Assembly (NCBI GenBank): GCA_037349315.1
Contig: JBAIAC010000059.1
Coordinates: 22,848,501 to 22,912,500, forward strand
Source: Chelydra serpentina
Taxonomy: Eukaryota; Chordata; Testudines; Chelydridae
Length of the DNA stretch: 64,000 bases
Direction: 5' to 3'
Numbering within the stretch: the stretch's first letter is position 1; each line of letters starts with the position of its first letter. Below are positions 20,410 to 32,840 of this stretch, piece after piece. The notes beneath the pieces are model-generated. The model was not told the DNA's origin. It saw nothing but the letters and a program-made list of their open reading frames with translations, and searched no databases. The position numbers were made by a program, and so were the translations under genes.

Positions 20410-22949
20410 ACTACAGACCAGTACAGTAAGAAATTAAAACTTCATTTTCATCCTCCAATTGGAATGAAATTTTCAACTACTGCACGTGTGGCAGAACAAT
20501 TCAGAATCCGTGGTAGGGAGAATGGGGGTGTGTACCGTGGTACTTTTGGTGGGCATCCTAATAAGACAGGACATATGGGTGGCTCATCTGTCTGGGCCAG
20601 GAGGTGACACACAGTTTCTGTGCGCAAGACTGAGAATGCAGGTCTCTGGGCTCCATTTTCAGCTGTCACAGATCTGATGTGTGATCTCACTGTGTCTCAT
20701 CTGTAAAATGGGAATAATACTGAACTGCTGATCAGGGATGCTGTGAGGATTAATTCCTTAGCATTTGCAAAGCACTTGCGGGGGTGGGGTGTGTGGAAGT
20801 TGGGTGGAAGGTGCTATATGAATGCAAAAGGAAAAAACAGACTTGGTCCCTGGGTAATAAAGAATGGGTCCAACTAGGGGTGACTTTGGATTTTTATTTT
20901 TGCATAAGCAAAATTGGTGCAGTTCAGATGCTGGTCCCATTTTCATTTGAACCCTGGAAGTTGGGGGCATCTGGTTAAAAGACCCCAGTTTGGCCCATCC
21001 CTAGGGTAATAGCTCCAGCTCGAGCTCTCGCATAGGGATCTTGTCACTGCTGCCTGTTGTTTAGCAGCGGTATGTCTATAATTTAGTTTCCAACATGGGG
21101 AAGATGTTCTGCCCTGTGGAACAAAGAGGGCGTTTTACTGTTACTGGGAAGAGAAAAGAGCAAGAGCCGTGAGCAAGTAGCTAGGAGTGAAAGGAGAGAA
21201 GGGTGAGGCTTGTGTGAAGGTGTCTGTGATGGTAACCGGTTCCAAACAGACACAGCTTCTCACTCACACCTGGGATGATCAGGAGGAACATGTCTGAGTC
21301 TGTTCCAGTAGCTCTCTGCAGGAAGTAAAGTGAGGAGCAGAGGGAAGGGACGCTCCATGGGAAATGCCATTAACCAGGCTGGTGTTGTGTAACAGGTACA
21401 GCAGGCCATCCTGCCAATCCAGATTGAATCCGTGTGCAGACAGCTGAGAGTGGGAGCATTCAGTGAATGTTGCCATGAGGGAAAGCAGAATCCAGTGAAA
21501 ATATTCCAAGGAGATTCTTCCCGGTTAATGGTGGTGACTGGGGTGGGGAAGGACATTGTTTTGAGGCTTGCAGAGGTACCTGGTTCAGGAACGCTTTGTT
21601 GGAACGACAGATTATACACATGCAAGAGAGACCAAGACCACCTGTATTTGTCAGAGGTGGGTATATTCTGCTCAGGGGAGGATAACAGAGTGGTAGTTTG
21701 CTTTAGCAGTCAGGACTCCTTTGTCAGCCTGACCCAAAACAAAGAGGAAAGATCAGGATAAAGGGAAGGAGGTGGGGTCTGATCTGGGGTCCTGGGTAAC
21801 TTTGCCTGGGCTTCTGTACTGTGAATGACCCACTTATACTGGAAGATCTCACCCTTGCTCCTGCTAGCTGCAAAGGAGATGCTCACTCCTTTTTCCAGAC
21901 ACTGCAGAGATTGTGGCGTGCATGCGATCTTGCGCTGTACAATACATCCAGTTTAGGCAAAAATGAGATGCTCGAGGTCTAGAGCCGTGTGGCATTGTTA
22001 GTCTTCATCTTCAAAAATGTGCACTTGACAAATCAAGGCATTAATTTCTCCCAAAACCTGTGAATTTGGTGCAAGGATAAAAATGTGTGTCTCCCTATGA
22101 AAATCACCTTTCCTGGGGGGAACTCTCAAGAGCTTGTGGCAAAACATGCTGAACCGGCAATTAATTTCACATGAGGCTGTGGCTATGATGCTGTGGCAGC
22201 TCATGCCACCATGTATTACAGTGTTGGACTCCCTCCCAGAGCTGCGTGTTTCTAAGTTCATTTGGCGCTCTGGCATCTTTAACCCTTTGAGCACAGACGC
22301 TTTGCAGCATGCGAGTTGAGCAGATGCTGGAGGGCGTGTTTGTGTGTGTGTCTGTGCGCGCGCATGCACTGTGTGCTATTTGTGTAACGTCTCCAAAAGG
22401 CTAATAACACATTTCTCCCCTAACCATCCTGTTTGAGTTGTGTGCAGAGAATGGAAGTGACTTGAACCTTGCAGTATTCGTCCCACTCTCATTACCCTTC
22501 CCTCTTCCTGATTTGCATGAGGAGATATGAGGCCAGCAAACTAGCTTTTTACTTGAGGCTTGTCCCAGTTTCCAAAGCAGCCAGCCCTCGGCAGTGGCCT
22601 ACTTCCTGACCTGCTTTGATAGGCACTAGCTGGCTTGTTGCTCCATTGGTGTGAGAAGAGAGATGCAGATATCCATGCCGGGACTGTGTGGGAAGGGTTT
22701 AGCTTTAGCTGTCTGCACCAGGGCCTCCCATGCATGCAGTGAGTGTGCTTGCTTATTGACAAGGAGTCTGAGCAACACCCCACTTTGGGGTTGTCCCCTT
22801 CCTTTCTGCTTCTGCTGGGGATTGTCCTAGAAGGGTGTAGTGATGTTTGTTTAAACACACTAGAGTGCCCATCTCGCGCTCTCCGAGTGCTCTTTACAAT
22901 CTGTAAAATGCTGCAGTTGCCACCACTTTCTCCTTGAGAATACCTGGTG
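20410..22949. other. No gene recognised
   Basis: ORFs at 21260-21625, 21432-21761, 21998-22369 and 22541-22858 are overlapping chance frames without motifs. A GT/GC-alternating run is at 22338-22362. Confidence 0.4.
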
Positions 22950-24590
22950 TCCTGACGTCAGACAGAGGCAGTGTCTATTGCCACCTAAAACAGACCCGCT
23001 GGCCTTACCAACTAGAAGGGACCTGGGCCTCGTCATTCACAGATGCCAGCACTTCTTGACTTTGCCAGCACTTCTTGACTGTCATTGAACATTGCTGGTT
23101 GCAACTCGGGCAGAGAGGAACGTCCATTTATCCCTTGAAGATGTTGCCCCAGACCCACCAACATGGCAAGCTCTGTCAGAATCTGAGCGACTTTATCTGT
23201 GGAGCAAATGGTTCATTCCTCATGGCAACTCTGCTTTCAGGTGAAGGCAGCTTGGATTAATCATGCAGAACAGGTCTGCAGTGTGCTGCTGAGTAGCTGC
23301 CATCATTGTAGTGGGTTGGGATTGGATTGTGACTTCCACCAACTGGCTTCCAGCTGCATTGCCCTCTTATTTAAACCGTCACCAGTGCCCTGTAAACCAC
23401 ACTGGCCTGTGAGGGTGGAGCCAGGGAAAAGGGTATTTAAGAGCAACTATTAGTAGTGGTGGGTACCAGGTTTTCATCATATGCTGCCAGACCAATGACC
23501 AATTATTTGGTGCCACAGCACATACCTCCAAAGCTTTCTGGACCTTCTGCCGGACTATAATACTGGACCCTTGCCTCAAGTGGGATAGTGGTGACCCAAC
23601 TTCAAACCAGAGGAGGTTATGCTTAGTCCATGACAAAGGTCTATTTATAACCTCACCTTGCTGCCTCCAATCCCTAGATCCAGTGTGTCCGGTTATGTGG
23701 GTTGCGTAGGTAACCACTTGGGATAGCCCAGTTGAGGTCACAGTAGCCATGAACTCCGGAGCTGGTCTTAAAGAATCATCACCTGAGTGGATATTGAGAT
23801 CACCAAACACCACCATCCACCTGGGCTTAGTACCGGTGCTGCTGTCTTGTCTAACCAGATCTCAGTTGTCATTTATAATCTGAGCATGAGCTACGGCAGC
23901 TTTTGTTAGCTGCCGATTTTGCTTTCCGTAGCGCAGAGTGCAGACTGGGACTGGTGTGAGGCAGCTTCCTGAGATTACACGCTCGCTGATGCCAGTGAGA
24001 TCAAGATTAAAAAATCTTGGCCTTGTCATGCACATAGATAATCTCTTTATCCTCTGGCTGTGTCCTGCTTCGTCTACCCACTACCCATCACCACGGAGAT
24101 CAAGGAATCAAAGCCCATGCAACTGATTCTCTTCTTGCCACTACATCACTCTGGATTCCTATCACACAGCAACGTTGTTCTACTTTTGTGGCCATTGAAA
24201 GGATGTAGCTGTCTTCCTGCATAAGAACCCCCAAAGGCTGCAAAAGTCACCTGTGTATTCCTTCCTTGCCCGGGAGACCCTATGCTCCCATCATATTGCA
24301 ATCACCCATCTCAGCAATCTGTCACTCCATGCAGGTATTACTAAATAACCCACTGGAGACCAGTATTCATTATGTGTTCTTATCCCCTTCCCCCAAACAA
24401 TCCTCTATGAGCCACCGTTGCAGGATGAGACTACAAAAGAAGTAATCAAAAGGAAACCCCAAGATCTTTGCACCTCAAATAATGCTCCCTAAGGAATTTA
24501 CTCACCTTCCTCTCTATAATGAATCCCCCCAATTATCCCAACTGACCACAAGGCATTCCTCACTCTCAAACTTTTGCCTAGAGTGAGATA
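22950..24590 (-). mobile_element. Old non-CR1-tail LINE remnant with endonuclease-like fragment
   Basis: The minus-strand ORF at 23379-23816 contains VVFGDLNIHSGDDS and later THITGHT. These match the apurinic-type endonuclease of LINE ORF2 (the GDFNxH block and the xxGHTLD block). The order and spacing fit an L2/CR1-clade LINE. The surrounding sequence is badly decayed, so outer limits are approximate and the subclade is not resolved. Confidence 0.5.
23379..23816 (-). pseudogene. LINE ORF2 endonuclease fragment
   Basis: The endonuclease signature GDLNIH is near residue 5, and a T-H-x-T-G-H-T motif lies about 40 residues later where GHTLD is expected. The frame is then lost. No reverse transcriptase follows in an open frame. 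It is a relic and not a host gene. Confidence 0.55.
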
Positions 24591-25391
24591 AAGGGAGCTG
24601 TAACCTTAGTTTATGGAGACAAGAAATAGATGCATTGAATAGGTAGGAAGTATTCTCTGTCTTCCCCCATCCTTGTGACAGGCACGCCTACAGCCACTTC
24701 CCCAAATGCCCCACTCATTCCAATGTGGGAAGAGTCTGCTCCTCAGTCGTCCTCTGCTCATCTCCAGACTGAAAACCAGTAACTCCAGGCAGGGTGGATT
24801 TGATTTAAATCACTAGTCAGGGAGACTCGATTTAATCATGGATTTCTACATAAAAGTGCATTGTTGGTTGTTATAACCTTAATACATATTCTTCACAACT
24901 CAGAGATAGATGTAGGCTTCATTTTTAGAAGGTACACACTATACATTTTTAAAATGATTTATTTTGAAAACTTTTCAGATTAGTTTTACAGCTATATCAG
25001 AAAATGAATGATTGTTTGGTTATTTCATTTACCAAAGGTAACCGAAGCAAATATTTATGAAGTAATTGGGAGGTGAACTATCTCCAATTCAACAGGTTAA
25101 TCATTAATATTTGGAGGATTTTCTTGCCATGCTGTATTAGCAGGAGAACATCACCAGACAGGCATTTAAATTGTTTTATTTAACTAAAACAACAACGGTA
25201 TGTATTCTGGGTTTTTTTCTTCAACAGCAAACATATAATATTTTAACAAAACAAGCATATGAATTTTTGAATTTAGTTAGCCATTCACGTTTTTAAAAAT
25301 CAGGTTTGTTTTTGTTAAAATTGTTTTTAACTAAAATAGTTAAATGAAATATTTAAAAAACAAACATTAAATTGACTGTCAGCCAGGTCAA

Positions 25392-25968
25392 CATAGATTC
25401 ATAGATTCTAGGGCTGGAAGGTACCTCGAGAGGTTATCGAGTCCAGCCCCCTGCCCTCATGGCAGGACCAATTACTGTCTAGACCATCCCTGATATACAT
25501 TTATCTAACCTACTCTTAAATATCTCCAGAGATGGAGATTCCACAACCTCCCCGGGGCAGTTTATTCCAGTGTTTAACCACCCTGACAGTTAGGAACTTT
25601 TTCCTAATTTCCAACCTAAACCTCCCTTGCTGCAGTTTATGCCCATTGCTTCTTGTTCTATCCTCAGGTGCTAAGATGAACATGTTTTCTCCCTCCTCCT
25701 TATGACACCCTTTTAGATACCTGAAGACTGCTATCATGTCCCCTCTCAGTCTTCTCTTTTCCAAACTAAACAAACCCAATTCCTTCAGCCTTCCTTCATA
25801 GGTCATGTTCTCTAGACCCTTAATCATTCTTGTTGCTCTTCTCTGGACCCTCTCCAATTTCTCCACATCTTTCTTGAAATGCGGTGCCCAGAACTGGACA
25901 CAATACTCCAGTTGAGGCCTAACCAGCGCAGAGTAGAGCGGAAGAATGACTTCTCGTGTCTTGCTCAC
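25392..25968 (-). mobile_element. CR1 LINE 3' fragment inserted in the hAT element
   Basis: The minus-strand ORF 25516-25968 reads the end of CR1 ORF2: [38 protein letters not shown], then [16 protein letters not shown] and [12 protein letters not shown]. This is the conserved C-terminal region after the reverse transcriptase. The element ends with the AGAATCTATGAATCT-type tail at 25392. It is 5' truncated. Confidence 0.92.
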
Positions 25969-26156
25969 AACACACCTATTAATGCAGAGAAACTTAAAAC
26001 TTTTTCTGCAGCTAATTCAGTCATCTTCACCTTCATTTTTCCTGTTTGTTCATAATCTGGAGGAAAAAAAACAAGCTTTCTTGCTTTTTCAGGTCCCAAA
26101 CAATTTCTAAATTTGGAATGAATTAGTGCAAAGGAAGAAAATATTCTTTCTGGCAC
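25965..26156 (-). pseudogene. hAT transposase C-terminal (hATC) fragment
   Basis: PERIFSSFALIHSKFRNCLG followed by K-A-R-K-L-V-F-F matches the hATC pattern V-E-R-x-F-S-x-x-G-x-x-x-S-K-x-R-N-x-L. The start Met-Pro-Glu-Arg is only where the open frame begins. Confidence 0.75.
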
Positions 26157-26970
26157 AAGAAGCTACTGCTGTTGAAAGTGAGATTATCACTTCAGCTGTC
26201 TCTGAATCCAAGTGCTTAAGTGACTTCCACCACAAGCCACTGGTGTGACTTGCTTTAAAACATCATTTCTTGAATGGTTTTTAATCCCAAACTGGATCTC
26301 TCTTACAGCCTGCTGCCATTATAGGTTTTCCCTTCTAGTGAGAGAATGGTATGGTAGATCTCAAATCAATGAAGGCTACAGACCTCAAGACTTCTGGAAT
26401 TTGCTGCTCAAACAGTTTCACTTTGTTTCTACTGCCTGTCCCTCCCTTCTCACAGTTATCTCCTTGTCCAGATCTATTCCGCCCCCAACAATCTTCTATT
26501 CATTGAACTTTTTGAAACTTTGCACTTTTAGAGAGAGGTAAGGGATTGACTCTGTGTGTACACAAATTTGCAGAGGGACAGTAGGATTGAGGTCTATTAT
26601 TTCTCATCTCTATATATTTATTTAAAAACATTTTTGCTGTTAACAAGCATGTTATTTCTGGAGACCCAAATCCACAGTTTGAGAACTGCAAAACTAAGCA
26701 TCGCTGATAGTATCTTCTAGACTGATCACTGTGTCCCATTGGGTAGATAGAAAGATTAACCTAAATAATGGAACCCCATAAGATTGGGTCTCTAATCCAT
26801 GAACTATTGGAACTCATTTACAAAACTTTTCTTAAACATTACATGAATATATTGTCTCATACTATAGAATTAGAATTTATAATCCCTATTCCATGATGAG
26901 ATATCTTTGAGCTATAATGTATCTTTCTTTAGATTGCTTTTTGAGGAAAAAACCTTTTTATCAAAAAATC

Positions 26971-26990
26971 TTTTTTTTTTTTTTTTTTTT
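26971..26990. repeat. Poly-T run (20)
   Basis: Twenty consecutive T near the hAT right end. Confidence 0.97.
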
Positions 26991-27015
26991 AAATCATTGA
27001 TTTTTATTCACCCTG

Positions 27016-28052
27016 AGCAGCAGGAAGTGAGTCACAGGGCTTGTGGGTGGGTGTGTCTCCAAAGGGCTCCCTGCCATTTTCAGGTGGAATAGGGTGGGTG
27101 TGAGTGGAGTGAGAATGCTGTTGCTCCTTTTGCCCATCCATTCTATGCACGATGCCCAGCCTTCATCGAGAGGGAGACACCTTAGCTTGTGCTATGAAGG
27201 AGCAGAATCCTGTTCTTACCCCTCCCCTCCCCTTCCCCACCTTCAGAAAATGCTCATCAGTCTTCGCAAGTTCACCTGTGGGTGGGGAGATGGTGGTGCT
27301 TTTTGGTCTGAGTAGCAGGGGAGAAAATCCAGGTTCAGTCTCTGGAGAGCAGGTCACACCCTGCACTTTGGTTCCTCCTCCACTCTGAGGCGTGGACAGG
27401 TAGCCAAAATCCATTTCTCGGAGGTGGCTGCTTAACTTGTAATCCTCCACTTCACATTCCTTTCCAAAGCTGCCTAATACGCTCCAGGCTGAGAGCAGCT
27501 CTCTGAAGCCTTTGTGAGGTGCGACTCATCGCAGTCTCCAGTGCACAGCGGGCATGCCCAAACCCACGGACAGCCACTCTTCCCGCTCTTCTGGACCAAG
27601 AGCTGGTTCTTAAATCCTGTGGCAAGTCTAACCGTGGTACTAGGCACTTGGGGTGGTGGAGAGCTGGCAGGACTGAGCTGGGGAACCAGGAGATACTGCA
27701 GGCTGGAGCGGGGTGTCCAGGTCTGTAAAACATTTGATGGGAGTATACTGGTTTCACAGCCGGGCTGGGGCTTGGATTCTCTGGTGAATCGTGTGAGATG
27801 AGTGTGTGCTAAATGGGATTGGCCATGAGAGAGTTTGCACCTGCCATTACTGTCCTGAGCACTGGCTTGGTTTCCACTTGCATAACTCTGGCACTGAGTG
27901 CCCTAGTAAATCTTTCTTAGAGAGAGAGAACTGTGGGATTAAGTGGGACTCAAGACACTATGGGTAGCATCCCATATTCTAACCAGGTGTTTATATACAG
28001 GACCTGGAGACGTCTCTAACACGCCTGATGGAATTAGTACTGCAGGACCCCT
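27016..28052. other. No gene recognised
   Basis: Overlapping ORFs at 27043-27450 and 27452-27801 on both strands lack motifs and conserved-style codon pattern. Confidence 0.4.
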
Positions 28053-28073
28053 CCCCCCCCCCCCCCCCCCCCC
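28053..28073. repeat. Poly-C run (about 21)
   Basis: A long homopolymer, which is also a common place for assembly or sequencing error. Confidence 0.97.
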
Positions 28074-28187
28074 GGTCTTTGAAGAAAGCTTGTTTCAAGA
28101 GCCTTGGAGCTTAATACAACTTAGAAACCTCAGCGAATGTGGCTCTGATCCCAGGCACCTATTCCATGGCAGGCATCAGAGCTCTGT

Positions 28188-28345
28188 GGGTAATGCTGTT
28201 GCTGGCTGCATTATTGTAGCGCCAAAGGGTCCCAATTGTGGATCAGGGCCCCGCTCTGTTGGGCATGTCCCCAGGTATAACAGAGAGACAGTCCTTGCCC
28301 CAAAGAACTTACCATCTAAGTATAAGATGAGACAACAGATGCATG
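28188..28345 (-). repeat. SINE fragment (CORE/MIR-like tail region)
   Basis: ATTATTGTAGCGCCAAAGG, GATCAGGGCCCCG and ACAGAGAGACAGTCCTTGCCCCAAAGAACTTACCATCTAAG are the typical reversed 3' blocks. Confidence 0.7.
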
Positions 28346-28669
28346 CAACAAACGTATGGAAGAGTCCAAGGAACCAATGAGCCAATGCTGGTCAGCATGA
28401 TGAGCAGCAATTATATTGTTTAGAGTGCAGTTCTGCTCTGAAAAATGACAACATGAATATCGCAGCCTCTGATGTGCCCCTGGCAGTTTACCCAGGCAGC
28501 AGGCTGAGGAGACTGAGTATTTCCACCAGGCCTGGCTTTCACTCAGTCACGCTATATGAAATGGTGGCATTACTGCATGGCATATGCAGACGAATAGAGA
28601 AATGGGGTCTGTGACCGAGGCAGCAATCTCCAGTCTGGCATGTAAATGAATTCTGGATGGAATTGCCTT

Positions 28670-28815
28670 ATCGTTATCATCTAGTTGCATTATGGCACCA
28701 CCTATAGGTCCTAACCAAGATAATGGCCCCATTGTGCCAGGCACTGTACACACAAAGAACGAGAGATTCCCTGCCTCAGGGAGGTAACAGTCAATCCAGA
28801 CAGGACAAACAAAGG
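28670..28815 (-). repeat. SINE fragment (CORE/MIR-like tail region)
   Basis: CATTATGGCACCACCTATAGG, GGCCCCATTGTGCCAGGCACTGTACACAC and CCTGCCTCAGGGAGGTAACAGTC repeat the blocks of the previous entry. Confidence 0.7.
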
Positions 28816-28844
28816 TTGGGAGAGAAGAGAGGATATCCTAATCT

Positions 28845-29156
28845 GTGAACTATTGGAACTCGTTTACAAAACTTTTCTTAAACATTACATGACTATATTG
28901 TCTCATACTATAGAATTAGAATTTATAATCCCTGTTCCATGACCGAGCTATCTTTGAGCTATAACGAAGTGGGGATTCACCCACGAAAGCTTATGCTCCA
29001 ATATGTCTGTTAGTCTATAAGGTGCCACAGAACTCTGTCACTTGAGCTATAATGTATCTTAATTAAAACTATCCTTTGCTTTTTTCCTCCAAAAGCATTT
29101 TATCAAAAAAATCCGATTTAAATAAAAAGAATCATTGATTTTTATCCACCCTGAGA
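28845..29156 (-). mobile_element. End fragment of the CAGGGTGGA-type hAT family
   Basis: The sequence matches 26783-27015 closely (GAACTATTGGAACTC, CATTACATGA, ATATTGTCTCATACTATAG) and ends with GATTTTTATCCACCCTG. A 77-bp foreign piece interrupts it at 28965-29041. Confidence 0.8.
28965..29041 (-). mobile_element. Short retroposon-like insert with 11-bp target duplication
   Basis: The insert reads GAAGTGGGGATTCACCCACGAAAGCTTATGCTCC...TTAGTCTATAAGGTGCCAC. TTGAGCTATAA is at 28954-28964 and again at 29042-29052, while the uninterrupted hAT copy at 26900-26930 has this site once. Related copies are at 52301-52446 and 62168-62321. Confidence 0.8.
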
Positions 29157-29886
29157 ATAAATGATACCCTAGATGACAGCTGTGTGAATCGGAAATCTTG
29201 GTCTCCCATATCTCTCTCCTCTCCCCCCACCCCCCACTCATGTGAGAAACTTTGAAGTCCTTCAGGCTAAGACGTACAGACTTTTTAAACTTCCTAGACC
29301 GTTCTTACACTTTGGGGTTAAAATATCTGTAGCAAATAACTCCAAAATGAACCATGCTCCTGTCCCCCAGATACTCCAAGGCACTCTTTACAGAGGGGCT
29401 AGTTAATTAAAACAGATGTGGGGTTAATGGACCAAGCCTTTTTATAAGAAAAAGTTAAATCTTTCTTCTAGAAGCGAAAAGTCTTTCATTTATTCAAACT
29501 CCTCTCCCCGTCACTTTGGTTGATTAAACTGGCACTTTCCAAAACAGCACTCCTCCTAAGTGAAATTTTTCACACGTGAAAGCAATTTTTTGTGCAAGGT
29601 AGAGTCTATGTGACAACTTGGCTTAGAACAGAAAGCTATATATAAACTAAACTATTGAACTGCTACCATGCTTCCACAAATAAGCCTCACAGCACCTTTT
29701 TGCGGTAGATAAGGGATATATAGTGATTCTAACAGCACACAACACAACAGTTTAGGAGACACAGTGAATAAAGGTAGCTCATCTAGATGAAACCACAGAG
29801 TGATGTTGGGCTGCACAGAAATGTAATTACCCGAGAGGGAATTTGGCTTGAATTTTGGGGTTGACATTTTTATTTCCTTTGAAAGT
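29157..29886. other. No gene recognised
   Basis: Short ORFs 29059-29241 and 29652-29867 have no motif. Confidence 0.4.
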
Positions 29887-29894
29887 GTCTAGGC

Positions 29895-30366
29895 CAGTGG
29901 TTCCCAAACTGGGGGTACGTGAGACATCTTTGAGGGGTATTGTGTAATGGTGGATTTTATTATTGTATTTCATTTTCATAATAGGCTACTCTGGTGAAAC
30001 TTTAAAACTCTGTGGGAAATTGTTATATAAAATACAGTAGTTAATTTATTTCCAAGATGTACCAATGAGAACACAGACACACTGGCTTACAGAGCCCTCA
30101 CCTCCAATCACCGTACAGCACAGGTTCAGTTGCCCAGCAACTGTCCAGTGTAACAGAGCTCAGAACTTAGTGGGGTGGGAGTGGGGGTGTTTCGGTTGTA
30201 TATTTTGCACTACACATCTGTACATAACCGTGAAATATGGGCAGATGGCTAAAGATACGTTGTGTTCTTCTTAACACCAACTAGCCGTGATGAGAAGGGT
30301 AGGGAGACGCGGGCAGCTGGGAGATCTGGAAGGGAGTCCGCAATAAGAAAAGTTTGGAAACCGCTG
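29895..30366. mobile_element. hAT non-autonomous element with near-exact 8-bp target duplication
   Basis: The ends CAGTGGTTCCCAAACT and AGTTTGGAAACCGCTG are inverted. GTCTAGGC (29887-29894) and GTCTAGGG (30367-30374) flank it. The inside has no convincing ORF. Confidence 0.88.
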
Positions 30367-30374
30367 GTCTAGGG

Positions 30375-32708
30375 GGGTCTTTAATGACCACAAGTAGTGT
30401 TAGCGTTGGTATTCCATACACCCTAAAAGATCGCACTCCTCATTCTATGGTGCTTCCTTGTACCTTGCTGAGTCAGTTGGTCATTGCGGACTCAGTAGTA
30501 GTTGTTCTCTGGAGGTCTCCAACCCGAGTACTGACGAGGTCCATACTGTCCAGCTTATAAGGTGCGATAGGTTTACAGAATAAGGTGGATGGCTCTAGGC
30601 CATAATAAAGGCAGACTTGTGTTCTTAAAGACTTGAACTTTGGTGACAGAATGTCTGAATTTGTACAGAAAATGGGCCTCTCACTGATTTATTTTACTGG
30701 TGCCGGCAAATAAGAAATGAGGAGAAAGGACTCTCGCCTTGCCTCTAGTACATGCAGGTACAGTTCTGTATAATATGGACCTGTCCCTCCAGCTCTGTCC
30801 TTTTGGGATAATGTGATTCAGATGCCAGACTCTTTACAGAGAATAGTTGCGCTGTCAGTCCCCTTCTCACAGACTCTGCCGTGCTCCTAACGGCATTGCA
30901 CCGCCGTTTACCTGCTGTAACAGCCTTTGGAAAGCTAAACTGTTCTGCATTACCAGACTTGCGTCAATGGACTTTCACTCAGGGCTGCAAGGTTGGAAAA
31001 AGACGAGTGTGTTCAGGACTTGGAGGGTTTCCTGGAAGCAACAGAGTTGCATTATTTATATGAAGTTGGCTGATGTGCCATGCTGTACAAAACTGCTACC
31101 TGTATGTGCTACTGATTCTCCGTGGCAAGGAGTGGCACAAAATCTTCACAATCCTAAGCAGAAGGCCGGCAGTACCTGGTGGGCAGTATTGGGACACGGA
31201 GAGGAAGTATACTGAGACTTGGAGGAAACGAGGTGATTTAAAGAGAAGGAAGCTTGTGGGTGTTCCTGTAGCCCAGTTTAAAGTACCAGAAAAACTGAAG
31301 AGGAAGGTTGTACACAACAAATCAGTGGGAAGCGTGGTACAGAGTGCATCTGGACCATTCTACAGGTGCACGGTCGTTGGTGAGATTTGGTAGTGTTGCA
31401 CTGGGGTCTGATCCCCACGGTTGGGTCAGGCCGGTAGTCAGCACAGTGTCTCATTTAAGAAGTCATCTGAGGTTTCCGTCTCTAATTTCGCATTGGGATT
31501 CCTAGATCAGGTTTATTCAGTGCACAATCTAAAACAACACTACTGCAGTCCCAGCACGGATCTCTGAAAGTCAAACGTTCCTGCTCGCTATCAGTGAATG
31601 CTGTGGGGTCAGTATTTGGTTGGTAACTGTGTTGATGTGCTGGGCTAAATGGGTCCAACTCTCTTCTGCAGCTGTGTTGGCTCTGCTGGGATGATGGGAG
31701 TAAGTACTTGTTTTTTTCAGCATGTTGAAGAGATTCAGTTTAGAGTCTGAAGAGACACGAGGGAACCAATGAGGGCAGGAAGAGGTGGCAGTGGGAGGGG
31801 TGAGGGTCGGGGTGGGGTGACTTTATTTGCAATAATACTCTCTAGGAGTTCATTTGAACCTGGCCCTTCCCTTTTGTTTTCCTCTGAAGTCTTCAATCCA
31901 GTCTCTCTCCAGGCAAATGTCATGCAGTCCCTAAGTTCATTTTTCCTGTTTGGAGTTGATGGCCTCTCTTAATGGTTTATTCCACATGTTTATCCCACTG
32001 TCAGAGGAAAAATGACTCTGCCTGCACTCCCTGTTTGCTCTTAATTTCCTTATTTTCTGTAACATCAGGGCTGATGGCTCAAGAATCATTTACAATAACC
32101 CCTAAATCTCTCTCCTGGCCAGTCCAACTGTGTGACACTTCCTTTTAATATGTATTCTCTGCTTTGGCTTCGTGCCATTAGACTCATTATTTTACATTTG
32201 TCTGCATCAAAACTAGTGTTGCCAATCCCAAAGGATCATATATCAGAAGAAGTAATGAAAGAAGAAAAAGAGAGAGACACCCTGAGAGCAGTCTAAAAAT
32301 CCTAGGCCTCCCCTGGAGCGTGTTTTTTTTGTTTTTTTTTATTGGCATTGTCTCATCCACCCAGCATACATGTTAATTGTCTCTTCCCCTTCTCCCAGCC
32401 CTATTCTTCTATGTCTGTCTCTCCTGCTCCAGTCTATGAATTAACATCTGCAAAGTGAACCTACCAGAATCTCCAGACACCACAGTTCTTGTTACACATA
32501 GTGGCTGGAAGCCTGTAAATTTCACTTTTCCTACTGTGGGCTCAGAGGGGAGGTTACACTTGCAACACTATCTTCCACTTACCAGCTTAAGTGTCTCTCC
32601 TTCCCAAAATTGACCTAGATCCCCTCTGAATCTTGTTGCAGGGGAAACATTGCTGAATATTCTCTACAGAAAATAGGACCGTTTCCAGGCATGACCCTGT
32701 CTTCTTAT
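30375..32708. other. No gene recognised
   Basis: ORFs at 30847-31215, 31073-31393 and 31769-31972 are without motifs. 31985-32230 has the look of an old LINE or SINE tail, but I cannot assign it. Confidence 0.4.
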
Positions 32709-32840
32709 TTGTATTACAATAGCACCTAGAGGCCCCGCTTGGGGATCAAGACTTTTGTGTTAGGCACTGTACACGCACAATGAAAAGATAGTCCCAACCC
32801 CAAGGAGAGCTTACAGTCCAAGATGAAAGACAGTGGGTGG
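32709..32840 (-). repeat. SINE fragment (CORE/MIR-like tail region)
   Basis: GTATTACAATAGCACCTAGAGGCCCC, TTAGGCACTGTACACGCAC and CAACCCCAAGGAGAGCTTACAGTC are the reversed SINE tail blocks. Confidence 0.75.

Larger units (their letters stand above)
24790..27015 (-). mobile_element. hAT transposon copy (CAGGGTGGA ... CACCCTG), interrupted by a CR1
   Basis: The left end CAGGGTGGATTTGATTTAAATCA and right end TGATTTTTATTCACCCTG are inverted to each other. The body is AT-rich and shared with 12495 and 45411. A CR1 fragment interrupts it at 25392-25960. The hAT C-terminal coding remnant follows at 25965-26156. Total span without the CR1 is about 1.65 kb, so internal deletions are likely. No clean 8-bp target duplication is visible. 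Confidence 0.8.

Noticed and set aside
23379..23816. Possible host nuclease gene
   Set aside because: The GDLNIH and GHT motifs belong to LINE ORF2 endonuclease, and the frame is broken on both sides.
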